Shown piece after piece: positions 32,827 through 40,075 of a stretch of DNA of 64,000 bases. The stretch is from Sphaerisporangium sp040685555 (lineage in GTDB: Bacteria; Actinomycetota; Actinomycetes; Streptosporangiales; Streptosporangiaceae), in NCBI RefSeq assembly GCF_040685555.1, contig NZ_JBFBIK010000016.1:1-64000 (forward strand), in the 5' to 3' direction. Numbering within the stretch: the stretch's first letter is position 1; each line of letters begins with the position of its first letter. The position numbers and the translations under genes are program-made. The notes under the pieces are model-generated. The model saw nothing but the letters and a program-made list of their open reading frames with translations. It had not been told where the DNA came from and made no database searches.

Positions 32827-33732
32827 ATGACTCCCTACGTGCTGGCCGCCGACATCGGCGGCACCAAACTGGCCGCCGCCATGATCGGCGAGGACGGCGC
32901 GGTGCTCCGCCGCGGCGAGGTGCCAACCCCCGCCGCGCTCCCGGGCGAGGCCGCCGTGGTGAGCCGCGCCCTCACGAACCTGATCCACGACATGGCCGGG
33001 GACGCCCCGCCGCTGGCGGTCAGCGTCGCGTCGGCGGGGCCCCTCGACCTCCTCGCCGGCACGGTGAGCCCGGTCAACATCCCCGCCTGGCGGGAGTTCC
33101 CGATCCTCGCCCAGGTGGCCGAGGTGGTTCCGGGCGTGCCCTCCCACCTGGTGGGCGACGCCGTGGCGGCGGCCGCCGGAGAGTCCTGGCGCGGGGCCGG
33201 ACGCGACACGGCCGCCATGCTCGGCATCGTGGTCTCCACCGGCATCGGCGGCGGCCTCGTCCTCGGCGGCGTCCCCTACGCGGGGCCGACCGGCAACGCC
33301 GGGCACATCGGGCACATCGTGGTGGACCCGGGCGGCTCCCCCTGCCCGTGCGGCGCGGCCGGGTGCGTCGAGACCATCGCGAGCGGCCCCTCGATGGTCC
33401 GCTGGGCCAGGGGGCAGGGGTGGCAGGGCTCCGACGCGCGCGAACTGTCCAGGGCGGCCCATGACGGTGAGGCGGTGGCCCTGGCCGCCTTCGAACGTGC
33501 CGCCGGCGCGCTCGCGAGCGCGATCGTCTCGGTGGCCGCCATCTGCGACCTCGACCAGGTGGTGGTCGGCGGCGGGGTCGCCGGAGCCGGCGAGGTGCTG
33601 TTCGCCCCCCTGCGCCGGGCCGTCGCCGGTCGTGCGCATCTCGGGTTCGTCCAGCGGTTGCGCGTCACTCCCGCGGCTCTCGGACGTGACGGGGGGCTCG
33701 TCGGCGCGGCCCGCATGGCACTGCTCCGCTGA
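32827..33732 (+). CDS. ROK family sugar kinase (glucokinase/mannokinase-like)
   Basis: 301 residues. ATP-binding motif VLAADIGGTKLAAAMIG at the N-terminus; GIVVSTGIGGGLVLGG in the middle; the ROK zinc motif CPCGAAGCVE near 174-183. There is no DNA-binding domain, so it is an enzyme. Following the ROK regulator in a mannoside locus, it probably phosphorylates mannose released by the GH38 enzyme. The 160 bp before it are C-rich with imperfect repeats of CACCCGACCCTCGA and hold no gene. Confidence 0.9.
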   Translation: MTPYVLAADIGGTKLAAAMIGEDGAVLRRGEVPTPAALPGEAAVVSRALTNLIHDMAGDAPPLAVSVASAGPLDLLAGTVSPVNIPAWREFPILAQVAEVVPGVPSHLVGDAVAAAAGESWRGAGRDTAAMLGIVVSTGIGGGLVLGGVPYAGPTGNAGHIGHIVVDPGGSPCPCGAAGCVETIASGPSMVRWARGQGWQGSDARELSRAAHDGEAVALAAFERAAGALASAIVSVAAICDLDQVVVGGGVAGAGEVLFAPLRRAVAGRAHLGFVQRLRVTPAALGRDGGLVGAARMALLR

Positions 33733-33788
33733 ACACCGTCGCCGATCGGCGTGATCTCCGGTGGGCGGGCCGATCGCCGGGGAATGAC

Positions 33789-33803
33789 GGGACCTTCGGC
33801 CCT
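33789..33803 (+). promoter_or_regulatory. Candidate DevR/DosR box
   Basis: GGGACCTTCGGCCCT, 36 bp before the next ATG, matches the core of the hypoxia/dormancy box GGGAC-N5-GTCCC in most positions. The downstream gene is of a kind often found in DosR regulons. Imperfect symmetry lowers confidence. Confidence 0.5.
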
Positions 33804-33838
33804 GATCGGCCGCCGCCCGCGTCGGGCAATCTGGACCC

Positions 33839-34261
33839 ATGACACTGGATTCGGCGGGCCTGCAGGTGCTGTCGCGCGAGGAGTGCCTCGCGCTGCTCGC
33901 CTCCGTCCCCGTCGGGCGCATAGTGTTCACCGACCGCGCCCTCCCCGCCGTCCAGCCCGTCGGCTTCGTCCTGGACGGCGAGCACGTCGTGATCAGGACC
34001 ACCGCCGGCTCCCGGCTGGCGTCCGCCGCCCGGAACGCGGTCGTCGCGTTCGAGGTGGACGAGTTCGACGCGCGGACGCACCAGGGATGGTCGGTGACCA
34101 TGGTCGGCCACGCGCGGGCCGTTCAGGACCTCGCGGAGATCCAACGGCTGGCCCTGCTCCCCCTGACCCCGTGGGCGCGGGGCGGCGGTGACCAGTTCAT
34201 CGTCATGTTCCCCCAGCAGATCTCCGGACGCCGGATCCACGGGGAGGCCGCCCTCACGTGA
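33839..34261 (+). CDS. Pyridoxamine 5'-phosphate oxidase family (split-barrel flavin-binding) protein
   Basis: 140 residues. LSREECLALLASVPVGRIVFTDRALPAVQPVGFVLDGEHVVIRT and VVAFEVDEFDARTHQGWSVTMVGHARAV are typical of the FMN- or F420-binding split barrel found in mycobacterial dormancy genes. It is preceded by a possible DosR box. Its end overlaps the convergent acyltransferase gene by 8 bp. The substrate is unknown. Confidence 0.85.
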   Translation: MTLDSAGLQVLSREECLALLASVPVGRIVFTDRALPAVQPVGFVLDGEHVVIRTTAGSRLASAARNAVVAFEVDEFDARTHQGWSVTMVGHARAVQDLAEIQRLALLPLTPWARGGGDQFIVMFPQQISGRRIHGEAALT

Positions 34262-35681
34262 GCGCCTTCAGCTCCTCCAGCGCCTCGCGCAGGTAGCCGG
34301 TGACGCTCCACACGTCGGGCACCATCGTGCGGCAGGCGACGACCCCCACGGCGATCTGCCCGTTGTAGGAGAAGGCCGTGATGTTGAGGCCTCCGCTCGC
34401 GTCGGTGACCACCGACACGGGGTACTGCGCGAGCAGCCGCCGCCCGCACACGTACAGCGGGATCTGCGGCCCTGGGATGTTCGAGATGATCAGGTTGACC
34501 GGCGGCGAGGTCTGGGCGACGAGCCCGAAGGCGGCGCGGTCCGCCAGACCGGTCAGGGCGGCCGGCATGCTCTCGCTCAGGTGCCGCAGCCAGCGGGCGG
34601 GGGCCAGATTGAAGCGGTCCTTGATCCGCCGCATGGCCTGGTGGACCGCCTCCAGCCGCTCGCCCGGATCGTCGATCTGGGTGTCCAGCGAGGTGATCAT
34701 GAGCGTGACCTGGTTGCCCGGCCCCTCCTCGTCCACGTCCCTGAGCGAGAACGGGATGCCGGCCACCAGCGGCTCGTCCGGAAGCGCGTCGTGCGCGATC
34801 AGCCAGCGCCGGACGGCCGTCGCCGCCAGGGTCATGACCACGTCGTTGACGGTGATGCCGAAGGCGTTCTTGATCTGCTTGACCTCGTCGAGCGGGAGCT
34901 CCACGAACGCGAACCGGCGGTGCGCGGACACCGGGCCGTTGAAGGGCGTCCGCGGCGCGATCATCTTCGGCAGCTCGGGGACCTCCTGCCCGAGGCCGAC
35001 CTGCCGGGCCAGCCAGCGCGTGGCCCGCGACACCGGCACGGCGCCGGGAAGCCGGGAGATGATCGGGATCTCGTCCAGGTAGGGCATCGCCTCGGCGATG
35101 AACCTCAGCAGGTGCGCCGGGTTGGCGACCAGCCGGCCGGCGGTCCTGAGCAGCATCTCCGCCGTCTCCGGAGCCTGCTCCGGCTCCGCCGGCCGCTCGG
35201 CGGCGCGGCGCTTCGGCCGGGGCTCGACGTCCATGAACGCGGCGAGCACGTCGGCCCCGCCGATGCCGTCGATCGCGGCGTGGTGCAGCTTGGTGTAGAG
35301 CGCGGTACGGCCGCCCTGCAGCCCGTGGATCAGGTACATCTCCCACAGCGGGTGGCGCCGGTCCAGCCGCCGCGCGTGCAGCCTGGCCACCTGCGCGGCG
35401 AGCTGCCGGTCGGTCCCCGGCGACGGGAGCGCCAGCTCGCGCACGTGGTAGTCGAGGTCCAGCGCCTCGTCCTGCACCCAGTACGGATGGTCGAGGCCGA
35501 GTGGCACCGGCACCGCCCTCTCCCGGAGCGGCGCGACCAGCGCCGACCGCTCCTCGACGAGCTTGACGAGGTCGTCACGCGCCACCTCGCCTTCCAGGAT
35601 GGACAGCCCGGCGACGTTGGCGACGTTCGTCTCGCTCTCGAAGCTGAGAAACTGCGCGTCGAGCGCGCTGAGCTGCCGCAC
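34254..35681 (-). CDS. Wax ester synthase/diacylglycerol acyltransferase (WS/DGAT)
   Basis: 475 residues. The N-terminus LSALDAQFLSFES, the catalytic HHAAIDG (about 133-139), VNDVVMTLAATAVRRWL and the late NIPGPQIPLYVCGRRL, with VVTDASGGLNITAFSYNG, are all family marks. Such enzymes esterify acyl-CoA to diacylglycerol or fatty alcohol for storage lipid. GTG 35681 has a GGAGG site upstream; the frame runs on further but without family similarity. Its possible DosR-linked neighbour fits a dormancy/storage role. Next to carrier-protein genes, an acyl-transfer role in the pathway is also possible. Confidence 0.9.
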   Translation of the reverse strand: MRQLSALDAQFLSFESETNVANVAGLSILEGEVARDDLVKLVEERSALVAPLRERAVPVPLGLDHPYWVQDEALDLDYHVRELALPSPGTDRQLAAQVARLHARRLDRRHPLWEMYLIHGLQGGRTALYTKLHHAAIDGIGGADVLAAFMDVEPRPKRRAAERPAEPEQAPETAEMLLRTAGRLVANPAHLLRFIAEAMPYLDEIPIISRLPGAVPVSRATRWLARQVGLGQEVPELPKMIAPRTPFNGPVSAHRRFAFVELPLDEVKQIKNAFGITVNDVVMTLAATAVRRWLIAHDALPDEPLVAGIPFSLRDVDEEGPGNQVTLMITSLDTQIDDPGERLEAVHQAMRRIKDRFNLAPARWLRHLSESMPAALTGLADRAAFGLVAQTSPPVNLIISNIPGPQIPLYVCGRRLLAQYPVSVVTDASGGLNITAFSYNGQIAVGVVACRTMVPDVWSVTGYLREALEELKALT

Positions 35682-35943
35682 GGGCCCACCTCCTCGATCT
35701 CGGTCCGGGCCAACGCGCCCGCTCCTGTCCCCGCGCACGTCCGTCCCCTCCCTACCTGCCCCTTCCCGCCCGTACGATGCCGGTCCCGCGTACCGTTCAG
35801 GCACCGAACCGGTGGACGGACACCAGGCACTGAACCCGCCCGTGGTGTTGCCGGGCGGGGCCCAATATGCGCCAATGGCGAGTGGGTGCGGTCCTTCCAG
35901 GGGGTGCCGGGCACGTGAAGAGGCGTCGAATGGGAGTGGTCGC

Positions 35944-36216
35944 GTGGGGGACATAGGTTCTTCGGCAATCGAGGAGCGCGTCGAGGAAATATGGAAAGAC
36001 GTGCTCGGCGTCTCGGCCGGCGAGACGAATGCCACGTTCTCCGAGCTGGGCGGGCGGGGAATGTCCGCCCTGCGAATCGTCGCCCGTATCGAGAACGAGC
36101 TCGGCGTCAGGGTCGAGGTGGGCGACCTGTTCGACCACCAGCGCCTGGACGCCTTCGTGCGCCACGTCATGACGAAGGCGCGGACCGTCTCGTCTCCCGA
36201 CGAGCAGGGCGAATAG
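35944..36216 (+). CDS. Carrier-protein-like protein lacking the phosphopantetheine serine
   Basis: 90 residues with the four-helix ACP/PCP pattern: IEERVEEIWKDVLGVSAG, then SELGGRGMSALRIVARIENELGVRVEVGDLFD. It is clearly paralogous to the free carrier protein at 54033-54308 (shared VEEIW/VEAIW, ELG(V/I)xVEVGD(L/I)F). Where that protein has Ser44 in NGESISA, this one has Gly39 in GGRGMSA, so it cannot carry phosphopantetheine at the usual site. It may be a docking or decoy protein. Start GTG 35944 follows GGGAGTGG. Confidence 0.75.
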   Translation: MGDIGSSAIEERVEEIWKDVLGVSAGETNATFSELGGRGMSALRIVARIENELGVRVEVGDLFDHQRLDAFVRHVMTKARTVSSPDEQGE

Positions 36217-36400
36217 CCCCCGCCGCACTGGCATCTCCTTCCCGGGCCACCCCGGCGCCGCGCCTTCCGGCACGCCCTGACCGGGACCCTGTCCGGATGT
36301 AGCCACGCCCTCATCTCCGGCGGCCTGCGCGCACGTCGCGCGGGCCGTCTACCTGGCGTTGTTCCCCTCAGCCCGTCGTGCGCGGGCAAGCCCGGCCGGC

Positions 36401-36497
36401 CGTTGGCAGGAAGCTGCTACCGGCGTGCAACTTGCTGACTTGGAATCGTCTGGTTCGCGGCCCCCGAGTCGCCGAGAGTTGGTTGTGCGAGAACGAA
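36401..36497 (+). promoter_or_regulatory. 97-bp conserved leader element, copy 1
   Basis: This stretch, 30 bp before the GTTWD peptide gene, aligns without gaps to 44622-44718 upstream of the related reading frame (about 74 of 97 bases identical by eye). Best-kept blocks are CGTTGGCAGG, GGCGTGCAACTTG and GAGAGTTGG, plus CGAGAACGAA. CAACT and AGTTG form an inverted pair about 50 bp apart. It is probably a promoter/operator for a shared regulator. The 36217-36400 bases before it hold nothing I recognise. Confidence 0.7.
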
Positions 36498-36526
36498 CAC
36501 CACAGCCAATGAAAGGAGAACCGGAA

Positions 36527-36619
36527 ATGAAGAACTCGAACCACTCCGCCGGATTCAAAATCGCCGCCGGCACCACCTGGGACTCCGCGAAAGCCACGCC
36601 CGGCACCACCTGGGACTGA
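36527..36619 (+). CDS. GTTWD repeat peptide 1 (30-aa candidate precursor)
   Basis: A 30-residue peptide with a basic/polar N-terminus (MKNSNHSAGFKIAA) and two exact GTTWD motifs at 15-19 and 26-30, the second being the C-terminus. An 18-bp sequence, CCGGCACCACCTGGGACT, is repeated exactly at 36567 and 36600. AAGGAG sits 8 bases before the ATG, so translation is likely. It is followed by a 95-residue protein and an Sfp-type transferase in the same direction. It looks like a modified-peptide precursor or signal peptide, but belongs to no family I recognise. The Thr, Trp and Asp side chains are possible modification sites; that is inference. Confidence 0.7.
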   Translation: MKNSNHSAGFKIAAGTTWDSAKATPGTTWD

Positions 36620-36631
36620 GGAAGAAATCAG

Positions 36632-36919
36632 ATGCTGGTCGAACTGACAATCCGCCGTACGGCCGGAGAGCCGTTACCGAATTCACCGGTGGACGGAATC
36701 CGGATACTGGCCCTGCTGCCGAAGGAATGGCGTAAGGACCTCAAGAACGTCACCGGCGACATCGCCATCCGGGTCCATACCGACGAGGAGATCACCAGTG
36801 CGCAGATCCGCGCCGAGGTGACCGCCATCCTCACCAACCCCGAAGTGAGCGACTGGGAGCTCGTCAACTGCCACGCCCTGACCAACCGCCACAACCAAGC
36901 GAAGGAGGACACGCCATGA
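36632..36919 (+). CDS. Conserved small protein paired with the GTTWD peptide (95 aa)
   Basis: 95 residues of unknown family. Predicted order: a strand (MLVELTIRR), a loop with PVDGIRILALLPKEWRKDLKN, a strand GDIAIRVHT, a helix TSAQIRAEVTAILTNP and an end EVSDWELVNCHALTNRH. No cofactor motif. It starts 12 bp after the peptide gene with a GAGGAAG site, and its stop overlaps the Sfp gene (ATGA). Its C-terminal third reappears, fused to a peptide-like N-terminus, in the frame at 44746. It could be a recognition, carrier or immunity protein. Confidence 0.7.
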   Translation: MLVELTIRRTAGEPLPNSPVDGIRILALLPKEWRKDLKNVTGDIAIRVHTDEEITSAQIRAEVTAILTNPEVSDWELVNCHALTNRHNQAKEDTP

Positions 36920-37674
36920 ACGCTCTCGCCCTGAAGACCGCCGAATGCCGCGTATGGTGGGCGGACCCGCGGGACCAGCCGATCGAGACTCTGCTCAGCG
37001 TGCTCAACGAAACCGAGCTGACGCGTGCCAAGACCTACCGCCGCGAGCAGGACAGGCTCCGCTTCCTCACCGCCTCCTGGCTGCTGCGCACCACCGCCGC
37101 CAGCCAGCTGGACATACCGCCGGAGAATGTGCCCATCGAGCGGCGTTGCGGGAGCTGCGACAAGCCGCACGGCAGGCCGTACATCCTCACCGGCGACAAC
37201 CTGCACGCCTCGATCTCGCACTCGGGAAGCCGCGTCGCGGTGGCACTGACGACCGCCGGCCCGGTGGGCGTCGACGTCGAGGAGGTGCCGACGGCGCCGG
37301 TCAGCGAGCTCGTACGGTGCGCGCTGTCACCCGCCGAGCAGGCGGTACTCGGCACGCTTCACGAGCGGGACCAGCAGGCCGGCTTCGCGCGGATGTGGGT
37401 GTGCAAGGAGGCGGTGCTCAAGGCGACCGGCCACGGGCTGCGGATCCCCCCGGACAAGGTGGAGGTCAGCGGTCCCCTGGAGAAGCCCGAACTGCTCGCG
37501 TGGCCCCTCGAGATTTCCCCGCAAAGCGTGCAAATCACCACCCTTTACCCCGGTGACGGGTACGTCGGCGTGGTGGCGGTCCTCACGGACGACACCTCGA
37601 TCACGGTCTCCGAATGGGAGACCACCGCCGTCGGCCGCAACCTGTTCTCTTCCGCGGCTCCCATAGCCGCCTGA
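36916..37674 (+). CDS. 4'-phosphopantetheinyl transferase (Sfp type)
   Basis: 252 residues. The Sfp pattern is complete: ERRCGSCDKPHGRPYI, SISHSG, GVDVEEV (magnesium-binding acidic residues) and MWVCKEAVLKATGHGL. The enzyme loads phosphopantetheine onto carrier proteins; obvious local targets are the PCP at 54033 and the PCP domain of the NRPS at 57524. It is coupled to the 95-residue gene by a 4-bp overlap, which ties the GTTWD peptide to carrier-protein chemistry. Confidence 0.92.
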   Translation: MNALALKTAECRVWWADPRDQPIETLLSVLNETELTRAKTYRREQDRLRFLTASWLLRTTAASQLDIPPENVPIERRCGSCDKPHGRPYILTGDNLHASISHSGSRVAVALTTAGPVGVDVEEVPTAPVSELVRCALSPAEQAVLGTLHERDQQAGFARMWVCKEAVLKATGHGLRIPPDKVEVSGPLEKPELLAWPLEISPQSVQITTLYPGDGYVGVVAVLTDDTSITVSEWETTAVGRNLFSSAAPIAA

Positions 37675-37827
37675 CCACCATTGACGCGATCAGCACGAGA
37701 CTGTTGAATAACTACGGGAATTCATCTTCGGCAGGGCCCCCGGCCGCGCCGATAAACTAACCGCCAGGTCCGATTTCCGTATTGTTGAGAGGCAGTCTAG
37801 CTGTAAAGGAGAGGAACCTGACCTGCC

Positions 37828-38580
37828 GTGAAGAATCATTACATCCTCATTCCGGGCCCGTGGATGGGCGCCTGGGCGTGGGAGCCGGTGACCCGAGGGC
37901 TGCGTAGCCTCGGCCACCAGGTCCGCCCGATCACCCTGTCGGGCCTGTCCAGCCCCGACGCCGACGTCTCCACCGTCGGCCTCGCCACCCATGTGGACGA
38001 TGTGCTGTCGATCCTCGAGAAGGACGACCTGCGCGACGTCATCGTCGTCGGGCACAGCTATTCGGGCATCGTCGCCGGCCTGGTGGCCGACCGGGCGCCC
38101 GACCGCGTGACGCACACCGTGTTCGTCGAGGGTTTCCTGCCGCACGACGGCAAGTCGATGCTCCACGCCTTTCCCGAGCGTCAGCGCGCCGGCGAGCTGG
38201 AGCTGATCGCCGAGAACAGCGGGCGCTGGCCGATCCCCGATGTCACGATCGTGGCCGAGGGGCAAGATCTGTCGACCCAGCAGGCCCATTGGCTGGTGGA
38301 GCGCTTCGTCGGGCATCCAGGGCACACGCTCTCAGAGCCCGCCGTCCTGACGCGGCCGCTCGCACAGCAGCGGGCGAGCTACATCGTGTGCTCCAAGGAG
38401 CACTTCGGCGGCCGGGTCTCCGACGACGTCGCCGCCATGCGCGCCGAGCCGAACTGGACCTTCCACACCATCAACACCGGCCACTGGCCGATGGTCTCGG
38501 CGCCCGACCAGCTCGTCACGATCCTGACCTCGATCGCCTCCCACGAGAACCCCCCGTACGCCCCGGCCCGCCCCGCGTAG
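37828..38580 (+). CDS. Alpha/beta hydrolase
   Basis: 250 residues. Oxyanion region IPGPWMGAWAW (about 8-18), nucleophile elbow GHSYSG (about 75-80), and catalytic His in NTGHWPM near 220. The segment after the nucleophile (VAGLVADRAPDRVTHTVFVEGF) is typical of small esterases of the salicylate-esterase-like type. GTG 37828 is preceded by GGAGAGGAA some 14 bases upstream. It may release or trim a product; no specific substrate is evident. Confidence 0.85.
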   Translation: MKNHYILIPGPWMGAWAWEPVTRGLRSLGHQVRPITLSGLSSPDADVSTVGLATHVDDVLSILEKDDLRDVIVVGHSYSGIVAGLVADRAPDRVTHTVFVEGFLPHDGKSMLHAFPERQRAGELELIAENSGRWPIPDVTIVAEGQDLSTQQAHWLVERFVGHPGHTLSEPAVLTRPLAQQRASYIVCSKEHFGGRVSDDVAAMRAEPNWTFHTINTGHWPMVSAPDQLVTILTSIASHENPPYAPARPA

Positions 38581-38596
38581 CCCGGCCCCCGCACGG

Positions 38597-38666
38597 CAGA
38601 CCCGGCACGACAGACCTGGCACGACAGACCTGGCACGACAAGAGACAGACCCGGCACGACAGACGG
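38597..38666 (+). repeat. 14-bp tandem repeat (CAGACCYGGCACGA, four copies)
   Basis: Copies lie at 38597, 38611, 38625 and 38646. A 7-bp partial unit (CAAGAGA) is between the third and fourth, and a truncated fifth follows. It sits in the gap after the hydrolase gene. No function is evident. Confidence 0.85.
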
Positions 38667-38795
38667 CCCCTTGGCGGGCCCGGGGTCGGCGGCATCACGC
38701 GACACGTTCCGTTCGGGAACACAGATGTCGCGCCGCGATCCCATCCCTCTCCACCACAGCCCGCACGGCACCGCCTCGCCATGCCCCCGGCCGGC

Positions 38796-39590
38796 TCAGA
38801 GGACCGCGGGCACCGGGGCGAGGAGACCGGCCCGCCCGTAGTCGAACTCCAAAGAGAAGACCCGCTCGAAGGCCAGCGCGATCTTGATCTCGCCGCCGCT
38901 GTTCGGATGGACGCCGTCGTAGGCGTCGCCGTACGGATCGTAGACACCGTCCAGGTCGACCAGGACGGTCCGCGACCGGGCGGTGGACATCGCCGCCAGG
39001 CTGAAGGACAGCTCCCGGTTGTAGGTAGTGATGTCGCGCGCCAGGCTCGGATGGTCGCGCAGCCGTGTGCGGTGCACGACGTTGGCGATCAGGAGCTGGA
39101 CGTCCGGATTGGAGTCACGCGCCCGCCGGACGAAGGTCTCGGCGTCCGCCAGCAGACCGGCGGGACGGGACACACCCCAGGCCAGGTCGTTGAATCCCAG
39201 CGCGACCATGAGGTAGTCGGCGTCGTAGGCGGCGACGGCGTCCCGGATGTTGTCCTTGGCCTCGCGGAGCATGCGCCCCCAGCTCGCGTAGTGCCTGCTC
39301 CCGCCGAACGCGATGCCCCGCCGGTAACGGCCGGCGTGGACGGGGTCCGCCGGGTGGGCCGGGTGGTCGCCCGGCTGGACCGCGGAGGACACCCAGGTAC
39401 CCGCCCACGGCCCGACGAAGCGCGCCGGAATCTCCAGCTCGGTGAGGTTCCGCCAGAACCGGTACCGCCAGGAGTAGTCGCCTTCGCGCCCCTGGCTGAT
39501 CGAGTCTCCGACGATCATGATGTTCGGCGTCGCGCCCCCACCGGCACGCGACCACGCTCGCCGCCGCTCACCGGCGGGCGGCGCGCTCAC
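38796..39590 (-). CDS. SGNH/GDSL hydrolase family protein
   Basis: 264 residues. The block with the catalytic Ser is IMIVGDSISQGREGDYSWR (about 25-43), Gly/Asn are seen in MVALGFNDLAWG, and Asp-His in YDGVHPNSGGE near 230. The first 25 residues are Arg/Pro-rich. It starts at GTG 39590, overlapping the previous stop by 4 bp, so it is coupled to the membrane protein gene. Likely an esterase or deacetylase on a cell-envelope polymer or lipid. Confidence 0.85.
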   Translation of the reverse strand: MSAPPAGERRRAWSRAGGGATPNIMIVGDSISQGREGDYSWRYRFWRNLTELEIPARFVGPWAGTWVSSAVQPGDHPAHPADPVHAGRYRRGIAFGGSRHYASWGRMLREAKDNIRDAVAAYDADYLMVALGFNDLAWGVSRPAGLLADAETFVRRARDSNPDVQLLIANVVHRTRLRDHPSLARDITTYNRELSFSLAAMSTARSRTVLVDLDGVYDPYGDAYDGVHPNSGGEIKIALAFERVFSLEFDYGRAGLLAPVPAVL

Positions 39591-40072
39591 CCGTGGGACA
39601 CGCTTCGTACCGCCGTCTCCTCCGGCGCGGAAGCGGTGAGCAGGCGGCGCACCGGGCCGGCGTACGCGAACACCAGCACGAGAAGCCCGGCGAGGAACAC
39701 CAGGGCCGTGAAGATCCATTCGTTGGAGCCGCCGGGCCCGTAGACCAGGTTGGGGCGTCCGACGTCGATGGCCTTGGTGTCCATCCCAGGGCTGAGTGAA
39801 TCTCGGTCGCTGCCGTACAGCGCGACCTCGGCGCGGTCGATCCTGCCGTCGTCGGAACGGAACTCCCCGAGCCACGAGCAGCTCTCGTGGCCGGGGTGCT
39901 GGATGCAGCTGACGCTCCGCGCGGTGAAGACGCCGGGGTCGCCGTCGCCCCGCGCCGCGCGCAGCGTCGGGCCGACGTTGGGCACGACCAGGTACAGCAG
40001 GAAGGCGCCGACGAGGGTCAGGACCACGGTGAAGAACGGGGAGCGCCCGCGCCTCCCGTGTTCCGGCGTCAT
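39587..40072 (-). CDS. Two-helix membrane protein of unknown function
   Basis: 161 residues. Membrane segments at about 14-32 and 115-137 bracket an external domain with two Cys (SCIQHPGHESCSWLGEF) that may form a disulphide. A short basic cytoplasmic tail follows. I know no family name. Coupled to the SGNH hydrolase gene downstream and 3 bp after the stop of the gene upstream, so the three form one operon. Confidence 0.6.
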   Translation of the reverse strand: MTPEHGRRGRSPFFTVVLTLVGAFLLYLVVPNVGPTLRAARGDGDPGVFTARSVSCIQHPGHESCSWLGEFRSDDGRIDRAEVALYGSDRDSLSPGMDTKAIDVGRPNLVYGPGGSNEWIFTALVFLAGLLVLVFAYAGPVRRLLTASAPEETAVRSVSHG

Positions 40073-40075
40073 CCC

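Noticed and set aside
31369..34101. 910-codon minus-strand frame opposite the ROK genes
   Set aside because: Same reasoning: no domain, and both ROK genes show clear ATP and zinc motifs on the other strand.
34254..36389. Longer acyltransferase starting at 36389
   Set aside because: The extra 236 residues show no similarity to the family and overlap the plus-strand carrier-like gene. GTG 35681 has a proper ribosome binding site.
36401..36497. Riboswitch or tRNA-like element in the shared leader
   Set aside because: No stable nested helices common to both copies were found by eye. Conservation fits protein-binding DNA better.
38597..38666. CRISPR-like array
   Set aside because: Repeat units are 14 bp and contiguous, with no unique spacers. 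There are no cas genes in the window.
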